In this document: piece by piece, positions 1 through 11,700 of the stretch
Layout: every line of letters starts with the position of its first letter
Numbering within the stretch: position 1 is the first letter of the stretch
NCBI RefSeq assembly: GCF_027942865.1
Contig: NC_134510.1
Coordinates: 42,066,278-42,130,277 of the forward strand
Reading direction: 5' to 3'
Source of the DNA: Odontesthes bonariensis
Taxonomy: Eukaryota; Chordata; Actinopteri; Atheriniformes; Atherinopsidae
DNA: 64,000 nt
Position numbers and translations under genes: made by a program
Notes under the pieces: generated by a model
Databases searched by the model: none
What the model was told of the DNA's origin: nothing
What the model saw: only the letters and a program-made list of their open reading frames with translations

Positions 1-290
1 AAGAGGGACTTTCGTGCCGTGGCTGGACTGCCGATCATAATCGGAGCAACAGACTGCACACATATACGCATCAAAGCACCAAGAGCTGAAGGCCAGGTGG
101 GTGTGTCTCCATACAGCGGGGGGGAAAACTGCTGTATAGCCCAGAGAAGGCATGCCAGATGTGCACAATATTGCCATGAACGAGGGTCTCCACCTGAACC
201 AGCCCAGGCAGACCAGAAGGTGCCAGAAGACCCCCCTCATGGACCCCCCATCAAAGTTGCAGTCATCGAGCGCCTGGCCATGGAGAGACG
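1..290 (+). pseudogene. Degenerate Harbinger (HARBI1-like) transposase fragment
   Basis: The start reads RDFRAVAGLPIIIGATDCTHIRIKAP in two blocks (FRAVAGLPIIIG, ATDCTHIRIKAP), the DDE-nuclease block of PIF/Harbinger transposases containing the first catalytic Asp. Further on, in another frame, LHNIAMNEG-like sequence matches the C-terminal part of the family. The middle is deleted and frameshifted, so it is inactive. Confidence 0.6.
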
Positions 291-454
291 TTTTTTTTTA
301 AGCCATTTTCATATCAAACTATTTCTTCTTTATTTCGGTGACATTACGAACTACAGGTGACACGGAATTAACAGCACTCCTAATAACTTCCCATTTCTTG
401 GCTTTAGAAGGTCCCGTAATTCCACTGCTGACTCTACTAAAAATGACAGATTTT

Positions 455-1287
455 CAGAGCTCCTAAAGTTGTTCTTTCTGGATCTCTGAAAGCAGAACTT
501 CAGTCTCAGAGTCCCTAAAGTTGTTCTTTCTGGATCTCTGAAAGCAGAACTTCAGTCTCAGAGCCCCTAAAGTTGTTCTTTCTGGATCTCTGAAAGCAGA
601 ACTTCAGCCTCAGAGCCCCTAAAGTTGTTCTTTCTGGATCTCTGAAAGCAGAACTTCAGTCTCAGAGCCCCTAAAGTTGTTCTTTCTGGATCTCTGAAAG
701 CAGAACTTCAGTCTCAGAGTCCCTAAAGTTGTTCTTTCTGGATCTCTGAAAGCAGAACTTCAGTCTCAGAGCCCCTAAAGTTGTTCTTTCTGGATCTCTG
801 ACAGCAGAACTTCAGTCTCAGAGTCCCTAAAGTTGTTCTTTCTGGATCTCTGAAAGCAGAACTTCAGTCTCAGAGCCCCTAAAGTTGTTCTTTCTGGATC
901 TCTGAAAGCAGAACTTCAGTCTCAGAGCTCCTAAAGTTGTTCTTTCTGGATCTCTGAAAGCAGAACTTCAGTCTCAGAGCCCCTAAAGTTGTTCTTTCTG
1001 GATCTCTGAAAGCAGAACTTCAGTCTCAGAGCCCCTAAAGTTGTTCTTTCTGGATCTCTGAAAGCAGAACTTCAGTCTCAGAGCTCCTAAAGTTGTTCTT
1101 TCTGGATCTCTGAAAGCAGAACTTCAGTCTCAGAGCCCCTAAAGTTGTTCTTTCTGGATCTCTGAAAGCAGAACTTCAGTCTCAGAGCTCCTAAAGTTGT
1201 TCTTTCTGGATCTCTGAAAGCAGAACTTCAGTCTCAGAGTCCCTAAAGTTGTTCTTTCTGGATCTCTGAAAGCAGAACTTCAGTCTA
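455..1287. repeat. 52-bp minisatellite, about 16 copies
   Basis: The unit contains CCTAAAGTTGTTCTTTCTGG followed by ATCTCTGAAAGCAGAACTTC. Successive starts are exactly 52 bp apart (465, 517, ...). Copies differ by single bases only, which points to recent expansion. It lies upstream of the first visible arhgef2 exon, probably in an intron. Confidence 0.95.
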
Positions 1288-1726
1288 ATTTAGGGCGTGG
1301 AGTATACAAATCTACTATCCTCGTGCACGTACACTTAAATATGCACAGGTGTGATTCATCATTTACGCAGGTCGTTCACACACTTTTTCCCAAGTTAAGA
1401 GCGTTTGTTGAATCTGACGGGGTGTGTTCGTAGAGACCTTCGTACCAAAGAAGTGAGAGAATTTTAGAATAAACATAGGAAAATGTTCCTGCATGAGGCC
1501 CAATGTCCTTTGGACAGACCAGACCAAAGTGGAGATGTTTGCTCATAATGCACAGCAGCACGTTTGGAGGAAACCAAACACAGCATATCAGCACAAACAC
1601 CTCACACCAGCTGTCAGCACGGTGGTGGAGGGCTGATGATCTGGGCTGGTTCTGCAGCCACAGGACCTGGGCACCTTGCAGCCATTGAGTCCACCATGAA
1701 CTCCTCTGAATACCGAAGTGTTCCAG

Positions 1727-1832
1727 AGTCTTACCATTGCTATGCTGATGACAGCCAAATCTATGTGCCCCTAAGGAAGAAGGATGCTTTCTCCTTTAAA
1801 CCACTTCTGTTATGTCTTGAAGACATTAGGCA
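1727..1832 (+). pseudogene. LINE reverse-transcriptase fragment (YADD motif)
   Basis: Encodes YHCYADDSQIYVPL...LLLCLEDIR. The YADD box is the catalytic core of non-LTR reverse transcriptases, and the flanking residues fit L2/Rex-like fish elements. About 100 bp only. Confidence 0.6.
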
Positions 1833-2520
1833 AGGCAAGGCAAGTCAAGGCATCTTTATTTATACAGCGCATTTCATACCACAGGCAACTCAATATGCTT
1901 TACATAAAGACAAGGCATTTAAAAGAGCAGCATAAAGCAGCAATTTAAAGAGAAAAAAATAGAATAAAAATTAAAAACACAGTTAAAAGCAATCAAAGAA
2001 GAGGGGAAAAGAAAGATATAAACTCAACCATAAGCAAACCGAAAGAGAAATGTTTTTAACCTGGATTTAAAAGTGCTTACAGTTGTGGCTGATTTCAGTT
2101 CTGCTGGTAGTTTGTTCCAGATGTGAGCAGCATAACGGCTAAAAGCTGCTGGTAGTTTGTTCCAGTTGTGTGCAGCATAACGGCTAAAAGCTGCTGGTAG
2201 TTTGTTCCAGTTGTGAGCAGCATAACGGCTAAAAGCTGCTGGTAGTTTGTTCCAGCTGTGAGCAGCATAACGGCTAAAAGCTGCTGGTAGTTTGTTCCAG
2301 TTGTGAGCAGCATAACGGCTAAAAGCTGCTGGTAGTTTGTTCCAGATGTGTGCAGCATAACGGCTAAAAGCTGCTTCACCGTGTCTAGTTTGAACTCTCC
2401 CATCTGTTTCTGAGTGTGTGACCCTGTGCATGTGCATGTTCAACAGGTGCCAACCTGGATGGGTTGAAACCGGAGGACAAATTTCGTGTGTTTGCATGAC
2501 CAATAAATCGGATCTTAATC
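1833..2520. repeat. Teleost SINE-like repeat with internal 45-bp expansion
   Basis: Contains the widespread fish motifs GGCATCTTTATTTATACAGC and TGCTTTACATAAA. It ends near CCAATAAATCGGATCTTAA. A related copy in reverse orientation starts at 62822. Within it, 2101-2370 is six perfect-period 45-bp copies of CTGCTGGTAGTTTGTTCCAG plus GCAGCATAACGGCTAAAAG. Confidence 0.6.
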
Positions 2521-2718
2521 TTAAGAAGAGAAGAATCAAGGTGTTGATGGTCCAGTCAGAGTCCAGACCTCAGCCTGACTGAGATGCTGTGCAGAAACCA
2601 GTGCTGCAGGCCTCAATGAGCTGAAGCAGCTGTCTTACTGACTCTCTCCCTCTCTCTCCCGCTTTCTCCCTCTCTCTCTCTCTCCCTCTCTCCCTCTCTC
2701 CCTCTCTCTCTCTCTCAG

Positions 2719-5700
2719 CCTGTAATGTCACCATCCACAACCGCTGCAGGGACAGCCTGGCCAGCTGCGCCAAGATGAAGCAGAAGGTAAAACCTGTCTG
2801 TCTGTCTGACCACCTGTCTGTCTGTCTGACCACCTGTCTGTCTGTCTGTCTGACCACCTGTCTGTCTGTCTGTCTGACCACCTGTCTGTCTGTCTGACCA
2901 CCTGTCTGTCTGTCTGTCTGACCACCTGTCTGTCTGTCTGTCTGACCACCTGTCTGTCTGACCACCTGTCTGTCTGTCTGACTGACCACCTGTCTGTCTG
3001 TCTGTCTGTCTGACCACCTGTCTGTCTGTCTGTCTGTCTGACCACCTGTCTGTCTGTCTGACTGACCACCTGTCTGTCTGTCTGTCTGACCACCTGTCTG
3101 TCTGTCTGTCTGACTGACCACCTGTCTGTCTGTCTGACCACCTGTCTGTCTGTCTGACCACCTGTCTGTCTGTCTGTCTGTCTGTCTGACCACCTGTCTG
3201 TCTGTCTGTCTGTCTGTCTGACCACCTGTCTGTCTGTCTGTCTGTCTGACCACCTGTCTGTCTGTCTGTCTGTCTGACCACCTGTCTGTCTGTCTGACCA
3301 CCTGTCTGTCTGTCTGTCTGACCACCTGTCTGTCTGTCTGACCACCTGTCTGTCTGTCTGTCTGTCTGACCACCTGTCTGTCTGTCTGACCACCTGACTG
3401 TCTGTCTGACCACCTGTCTGTCTGTCTGACCACCTGACTGTCTGTCTGACCACCTGTCTGTCTGTCTGACCACCTGTCTGTCTGTCTGACCACCTGTCTG
3501 TCTGTCTGACCACCTGTCTGTCTGTCTGTCTGACCACCTGTCTGTCTGTCTGACCACCTGTCTGTCTGTCTGACCACCTGTCTGTCTGACTGACCACCTG
3601 TCTGTCTGACTGACCACCTGTCTGTCTGTCTGACCACCTGTCTGTCTGTCTGTCTGACCACCTGTCTGTCTGTCTGACCACCTGTCTGTCTGTCTGACCA
3701 CCTGTCTGTCTGACTGACCACCTGTCTGTCTGTCTGTCTGACCACCTGTCTGTCTGTCTGACCACCTGTCTGTCTGTCTGTCTGACCACCTGTCTGTCTG
3801 ACTGACCACCTGTCTGTCTGACTGACCACCTATCTCTCTCTCTCTTCTACAGCAACAGAAACTGGCTTTGGCAAGAAACAGTTCATCTTTACAGAACGTT
3901 GCATTACGGACAAAGAGTGAGTCAACCTTTCTATATCCACCAGTCTTCCTGTACCCATCTTCTGCCTCCTCCATAATGTTATTCCTCCTTTCTCCTCCTC
4001 CTCAGCTCCAATGATGAAGGAGCGTCCCAGTTCTGCCATCTACCCCTCGGACAGCCTCCGTCAGTCTCTGCTTGGCTCCAGGCGGGTGCGCTCCGGCCTC
4101 TCTCTCGCCAAGAGCGTCTCCACCAATAACATTGCAGGGTGAGGATCAGCAGAGAGCTGATTGGCTGTAGATTATTCAGAGAGGAATCATTGCAGAAACT
4201 CTTTATTGTCATTTTACCAGAAGTTTACCGAATCTGCGCCTAGTCCAACTGTCCTTCTATCCTAACCCTAACCCTTCTATCCTAACCCTAACCCTTCTAT
4301 CCTATCCTTAACCCTTATATTCTATCCCTAACCCTTCTATCCTATCCCTAACCCTTCTATCCTATCCCTTCTATCATAACCCTACCCTTATATTCTATCC
4401 CTAACCCTTCTATCCTAACCCTAACCCTTCTATCCTAACCCTTCTATCCCAACCCTAACCCTTCTATCCTAACCCTTCTATCCTAACCCTAACCCTTCTA
4501 TCCTATCCTTAACCCTTATATTCTATCCCTAACCCTTCTATCCTAACCCTAACCCTTCTATCCTAACCCTTCTATCCTAACCCTAACCCTTCTATCCTAT
4601 CCTTAACCCTTATATTCTATCCCTAACCCTTCTATCCTAACCCTACCCTTATATCCTATCCCTAACCCTTCTATCCTAACCCTAACCCTTCTATCCTATC
4701 CTTAACCCTTATATTCTATCCCTAACCCTTCTATCCTATCCTTAACCCTTATATTCTATCCCTAACCCTTCTATCCTATCCCTAACCCTTCTATCCTATC
4801 CCTTCTATCCTAACCCTACCCTTATATTCTATCCCTAACCCTTCTATCCTATCCTTAACCCTTATATTCTATCCTTAACCCTTATATTCTATCCCTAACC
4901 CTTCTATCCTATCCTTAACCCTTATATTCTATCCCTAACCCTTCTATCCTAACCCTTCTATCCTAACCCTTCTATCCTAACCCTACCCTTATATTCCATC
5001 CCTAACCCTTCTATCCTATCCCTAACCCTTCTATCCTATCCTTAACCCTTATATTCTATCCCTAACCCTTCTATCCTATCCCTAACCCTTCTATCCTATC
5101 CCTAACCCTTCTATCCTAACCCTAACCCTTCTATCCTATCCCTAACCCTTTTATTATATCCCTAACCCTTCTATCCTAACCCTAACCCATCTATCTTATC
5201 CTTAACCCTTATAGTCTATCCCTAACCCTTCTATCCTATCCCTAACCCTTCTATCCTATCCTTAACCCTTATATTCTATCCCTAACCCTTCTATCCTATC
5301 CCTAACCCTTCTATCCTAACCCTAACCCTTCTATCCTACCCCTAACCCTTTTATTATATCCCTAACCCTTCTATCCTAACCCTAACCCATCTATCTTATC
5401 CTTAACCCTTATATTATATCCCTAACCCTTCTATCCTAACCCTAACCCATCTATCTTATCCTTAACCCTTATATTCTATCCCTAACCCTTCTATCCTATC
5501 CCTAACCCTTCTATCCTATCCTTAACCCTTATATTCTATCCCTAACACTTCAATCATAACCCTCACCTGTCTCTCACCCGTCTCTCACCTGTCTCTCACC
5601 CGTCTCTCACCTGTCTCTCACCTGTCTCTCACCTGTCTCTCACCCGTCTCTCACCTGTCTCTCACCTGTCTCACCTGTCTCTCACCTGTCTCTCATCTGT

Positions 5701-8700
5701 CTCACCCGTCTCTCACCTGTCTCTCACCTGTCTCTCACCTGTCTCATCTGTCTCTCACCTGTCTCTCACCTGTCTCTCACCTGTCTCTCATCCGTCTCTC
5801 ACCTGTCTCTCACCCGTCTCTCACCTGTCTCTCACCTGTCTCTCACCTGTCTCTCATCTGTCTCTCACCTGTCTCACCTGTCTCTCACCTGTCTCTCACC
5901 TGTCTCTCATCTGTCTCACCCGTCTCTCACCTGTCTCTCACCCGTCTCTCACCTGTCTCTCACCTGTCTCTCACCTTTCTCATCTGTCTCTCACCTGTCT
6001 CTCACCTGTCTCTCTACTGTCTCTCACCCGTCTCTCACCTGTCTCTCACCTGTCTCTCATCTGTCTCTCACCTGTCTCTCACCTGTCTCTCATCTGTCTC
6101 TCACCTGTCTCATCTGTCTCTCACCTGTCTCACCTGTCTCTCACCTGTCTCTCATCTGTCTCTCACCTGTCTCTCACCTGTCTCTCACCTGTCTCTCATC
6201 TGTCTCTCACTTGTCTCTCACCTGTCTCTCACCTGTCTCTCACCTGTCTCTCACCTGTCTCACCTGTCTCTCACCTGTCTCTCACCTGTCTCTCATCTGT
6301 CTCTCACCTGTCTCTCACCTGTCTCTCACTTGTCTCTCATCTGTCTCTCACCTGTCTCTCACCTGTCTCTCATCTGTCTCTCACATGTCTCTCACCTGTC
6401 TCTCACCCGTCTCTCATCTGTCTCTCACCTGTCTCTCACCTGTCTCTCACCTGTCTCCCAGGGGATCTGAGGACTCTATGGGTCTCAGGAGGATTCTGTC
6501 CCAGTCCACAGAGTCGTTGAACTTCAGGAGCAGAACTCTCTCCATGGAGTCTCTCACAGACGACGGTCCGTCGAACACTTCTTATTGATCACAGTTTCAG
6601 CTGTTTCAGCCTGCAGTCACATGATCACTGCAGTGCTGACAGGGTTCCTGTGTGCAGGAGACTGGTGGTGGAGCCCCCTGCTGGAGGAGCTGCAGGCTGA
6701 GGGCAGCTGTGTTCAGGCGGACAGCTGGAGTCTGGCTGTGGAGGCCAACTACCTGCAGACGCAGCACAAAGACGTCATCAAGCAGCAGGACGTCATATAC
6801 GGTGAGAAAATGTTAACCCTAACCTACAGGCATGATGGAAGCTGCTTCCACAGATATGTATAGAATGGCTAGATGTCTCGTCCGCGTTGCTGGGCAACGG
6901 AGTTGAACGTCCGCAGATGGCCGCCATCTTACCACAGGCAGCTCTCTCGCCGACAACATTGTGTTGATGGTGAAACATTCAAACATTCAGACATAACTTG
7001 CTTAAAGCAATACTATGTAACATTTCTACCTTAAAATAACAGCTTGAAAAAAATTGTGTGGCTAGAATGAGTTTTAATATTACGATCGGCCTGTCTCCTG
7101 TGCCCTTCGGGGGTCTGAGTTGGAAAAACTGCGCTATGTAACTTTGCTGGAGCGGCCCGGGAGCTGAGCGGAAGTACTTCGACTTGCTTTCTGGCACACC
7201 TACCGCAGAAACAAATAGACCCCTCTCACACTCCCAGGTACATTTGATTACTCTTACCTTCTCGGTTGACATAGCTTGCACCTTCTGACTCCTCGCCAGT
7301 TCGTCAACAAACGTGAAACGTGAAAGCGAAAGGGTGTTGTATTTACGACAGTGTAACCGTACATTACCTCCAAGCCTGTAGGGGGAGCTCCAGAGTGGGC
7401 TTTTTGAGAAGTTACATTGTATTGCTTTAATTCTCAAATGTTTAAGTCATTATAAACATCAAAGTAGTAAGCTAATTATCACACTACAGACGAATTCCAT
7501 ATTTATTTTTTAAAATAAAAAACGTAAATATTTCACGTTTATTTGCCCCATGACTCAACTTTATTTACCCCTTGGGATGACTCCCTCAGGGAAATTCAAG
7601 TCCCCAGTAGCTCCAAACACACACATAGGATCTCTATAAATCTAAAATACAGTATAATATAGAATAATTAATATAATATATCATTAAAATATAATTAACA
7701 TAGAATAATCTAAAACAAGATATACAAAGTAAAGAGAGTTAAATAAAATAAGTTATAGCACTATGGTTGAGTTATTGCCCATATTGCACTACACTTGTGT
7801 TAATTACACATTGTATGCACATAGTCTGACCATAAATAGAAAAGATATTGCACAGTAGGGACGTGAATTATTACACAGATGACCGAATAAATAAAATATC
7901 GCACATGGTCTTTTAGTATGTAAAACAGTGTAAAATGGTGGAGATTTCTGCGAGATAAGAGTTATTACTCTTATCTCTTATCAGCGTCAGAGCAGATCAC
8001 TTACCGTAACTCAGGTTACCTCAGGTTTGGCTGTCTCCCGGACATCTCACCCTGTGGTAAGATGGCCGACCTGTGCGGACGTTCTAAACTCAGACGTAAC
8101 ACATCGAGCCATTCTATACATATCTATGGCAGCTTCCTTCAGTTGTTACCCATCAGGACAGGATAAAGTCTGCATCAGAGACACAGACTGACTCAGAAAG
8201 CCTCTAACTGCTTTATCCCAGAGCTGATCCAGACGGAGTTCCACCATGTACGGACACTGAGGATCATGGAGGGGGTGTACCGGCGGGGGATGCTGGAGGA
8301 GGTGATGCTGGAGGCCGGCGTGGTCCACACCATCTTCCCCTGTCTGGACCAGCTGGTGGAGTTCCACTCCAGCTTCCTCTCAGAGCTGCTGAGCCGGAGG
8401 AGGGAGGGCCTGATGGAGGGCAGCTCCACCAACTTCACCGTCCGCAGGCTGGGAGACCTGCTGCTCCGTCAGGTAGGGACGTAGTTAGATTTTCATAGAT
8501 CAGATGGAGTTTCACACACTAAAGAAAGTGAGCAACAGTTTGACGTTTAAACAGAAAGAGAACAGGGGGGGTTTTGCTCCATCTGCTGGACGTCCTCAGT
8601 CACTGCCTCACTGCAGAGGCTGATCCCACTGAGGACTGAATTCAATTCAATTCAATTCATTTTTATTTATATAGCGTCAAATACAACAAATGTCATCTCA

Positions 8701-11700
8701 AGGCACTTAGATAATAAAGTCCAATTCAAGCCAATTGGAATTCAATTAATTGTAATCATAATTATTCATAAAATAATCCAATTCGTTCATATAGAGCCAA
8801 TTCAAAAACAGTTTCCTAGCTAAGGAAACCAACAGATTGCACTGAAACTTTGTCTTCGGTCCAATCTCCCATCCTGAGCGTGCCATCAGAACCAGAACCA
8901 GAACCAGGAAGGGTGGCCATCAGAACCAGAACCAGGAAGGGTGGCCATCCGCCTCTACCAGCTGGAGTTTGAAGCTTCTTTATGATGAACATTTAATGTC
9001 TCAGATCTGTCCAGGACAGCATAAAGGCAGCAGTTGGACACTTAAAGTTATTAAAAAGGGAAAGATTGGATATCATCCTCCCTGTTCTGGGGTTTGAGTT
9101 CTTCAGACAGAACGCACCAATGAATCATTGGTGTGATCTGATAGTTCTGGCAGCTACTTTGGGAGAAGGAGAACCCTCATGCCCTGCGGGACATTGTGTA
9201 CATGGCAGGACTCCTGGGGGAAGTGGAGGACTGTGTGTTTGTCGATGTTGTCAGTCGTGGACGTTGAAGATTTACACACTTTTGGATTTATGATTACTGA
9301 TTTCCTGCTGTTTGGAGTTGGAGGATACCTGGCATATCAAGAAATTAAGAAAGCGTGGGCAGCGTTTGAGGGGGTCGGCAGAGCAATCAACACTCAGACT
9401 GAGATGCTACGTGAGCAGAATGGGAAGCTGCATGCGATCCTTACACAGGTTCAGCGGGCCGGCTGAGGTTCCTGGACTCAGAAGAGAAATGGAATAAATC
9501 TGGGAGAAAGCTGATCGCTCGGACCGGGCGGAAAGGTCCTGGAATTTGGCTGTACAACCCACAATTTGGCTGTTTGGATTCACCATTGAGACGCACCAGC
9601 AAAGACTTCAAGGCAGGCGGAAAAATGACGAGTCTGCCTGACCCAAACAGTTTTTGTTATCTCAATCTGGCTCCCCTGTGCTGGCCTTGGCTGCCAGCTG
9701 CAGCTTCTCCTGGATGTTATTTTAATAAGACGCTCTGCCCCATGTGCTCTCTCCCCTTCCTGAGGACTCCTGTGGAAACTGTTTAGGCTGGCTGATAAAA
9801 TTTCCATCGCATTATCTTTCTGTCCAAAGCAGGTCATTTTCTGGACAGTTTAACATCAAATTAAACCCAACATGTGTGTCTGTGTGCAGTTCTCAGGCCA
9901 GTGTGCAGAGGACATGAAGAAACTTTACTCAGAGTTCTGCAGTCGACACCCGAAAGCTGTGAAACTCTACAAAGAGGTTTCAACCCGAGACCGAAGACTG
10001 CAGCAATTCGTCAAGGTGAGACCTACACCTGGTTCAGGTCTGGTTTAAACCTGGTTCAGGTCCGCTTTAAACCTGGTTCAGGTCCAGTTTAAACCTGGTT
10101 TACACTGGTTTAAAGCGGGTCGAACTGGGTTCTGTGCTGATGTTTTCTTTCTTTCTTCTTCTTCTTCTTTCTTGTCAGCGTGTCTGCCGCGGGCCTCTGC
10201 TGCGTCGTCATGGCGTCCAGGAGTGCATCCTGTTGGTGACACAGCGAATCACTAAGTACCCCGTCCTCATCCAGCGCCTCCTGGACAACACCAAAGGTGA
10301 GCGCTGACCTCTGACCCTTGACCCCTGACCCTTGACCCCCTGGGTTCCGGTCCCATAGCTCACCCTGGTGTGCTCTGTGCAGGCAGCGAGGAGGAGGCGC
10401 AGGCTCTGAAGCAGGCGCTGGTCCTACTGAAGAGCCTCATCAGCTCGGTGGATCAGGAGGTTCTGGAGCTGGACCGAACCAGGAGGCTCCAGGAGATCCA
10501 GGCCCGTTTGGACCCCCGAGCTCAGGCCCAGGTCCAAGGAGGAGGAATGTTCAGGGGAGGGGAGCTGCTGAGGAGGAAGCTCCTCCACGAGGGGACGATC
10601 CTCTGGAAAGTCCAGGGCTCCAGGATGAAAGGTAGAGACGGAACAAAAAGAGTCGTTTTCTGATCATTCATCACGTTCTTTACCTTTGTGGGCGGAGCTT
10701 ACACCAGCCTTTATGTTTGTCTCCAGATGTGCAGGTTTTGCTGATGTCGGACATTTTAGTTTTCCTCCAGGAGAAAGACCAGAAATACACCTTTGCATCA
10801 CTGGTGAGTCTCACCTGATCAGACCGAATGTTAAATATCCAACTGTGATCTTTTTTTTTTTTTTTTATGCATGTGTTTATTAGTTTTTGTTTGCAAATTA
10901 CATCAAGTCAAACAAGGCATTAATACATGCAACAAAGCAAACTTTTCCTCCCTATTCTCCCTCCCCTCCCCTCTTCCCCCCACCAAATAAGTATAAGAAA
11001 AACATGTTAAAACTCTAAAAATAAGATGAAGATAAAGCAAAAAAGCAATAAATAAATAAATAAATGAAATAAAAATAAAACATAGAAATAGAGATAAATG
11101 AATAAATATATAATAATACATACTTTTTAAATATATGTACTGAAAACAGTTACAGCGCTAATGAGTATTAAGGGCGTTTCTCAGAACATTATATCGTATC
11201 ACGCAGACATTCTACTCCCTCAAAGTCTCTTCTTGCTGGAGCAAGTTACCAACATTAGCATCATGTCTTAGAAAACTTATAAAAGGTCTCCAGGTATCAT
11301 CAAAAGCATGTTGTTTCCATCTAATAATGTATGTTATCTTTTCCATTGTCATGTTTGATGCCATCTCTTTAATCCATCGTCCTATTCTTCGTCCATCAAC
11401 ATTTTTCCAATGAAGGGAAATTATACGTTTAGCTTGTAATATACACATATCTACAAATCTACTTTGTATGTGTGGTATAGTTGGATATATGCCCAGAAGG
11501 AAAAGCTTATGGTCCAGTGGTAACTTCTTAGCTAATATTTGATCAATCATATTAATAATATCTTGCCAAAAGGATTTCACAATCTACTGTGAGATCTTTA
11601 AGATATGATGGAGCTCGGTCATTAAGAGCTTTATATGTGAGGAGAAGAATCTTAAATTCTATTCTGAATTTAACAGGGAGCCAATGAAGAGAAGCTAAAA

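Larger units (their letters stand above)
1470..2640 (+). mobile_element. Tc1-like transposon remnant split by nested insertions
   Basis: 1500-1725 matches the middle of a teleost Tc1 transposase (TKVEMFAHNAQQHVWRKP, GGLMIWAGSAATGPGHLA). The same gene resumes at about 2522 with KRRIKVL and a PSQSPDL-like block, here degraded. Between them (about 1727-2520) sit an L2/Rex-type reverse transcriptase scrap and a SINE-like repeat. Several frameshifts; inactive. Confidence 0.7.

Noticed and set aside
2570..3974. 419-codon antisense frames rich in Asp-Arg-Gln-Thr
   Set aside because: Translation of the CTGT/CTGACCAC array and of the antisense strand of true arhgef2 exons.
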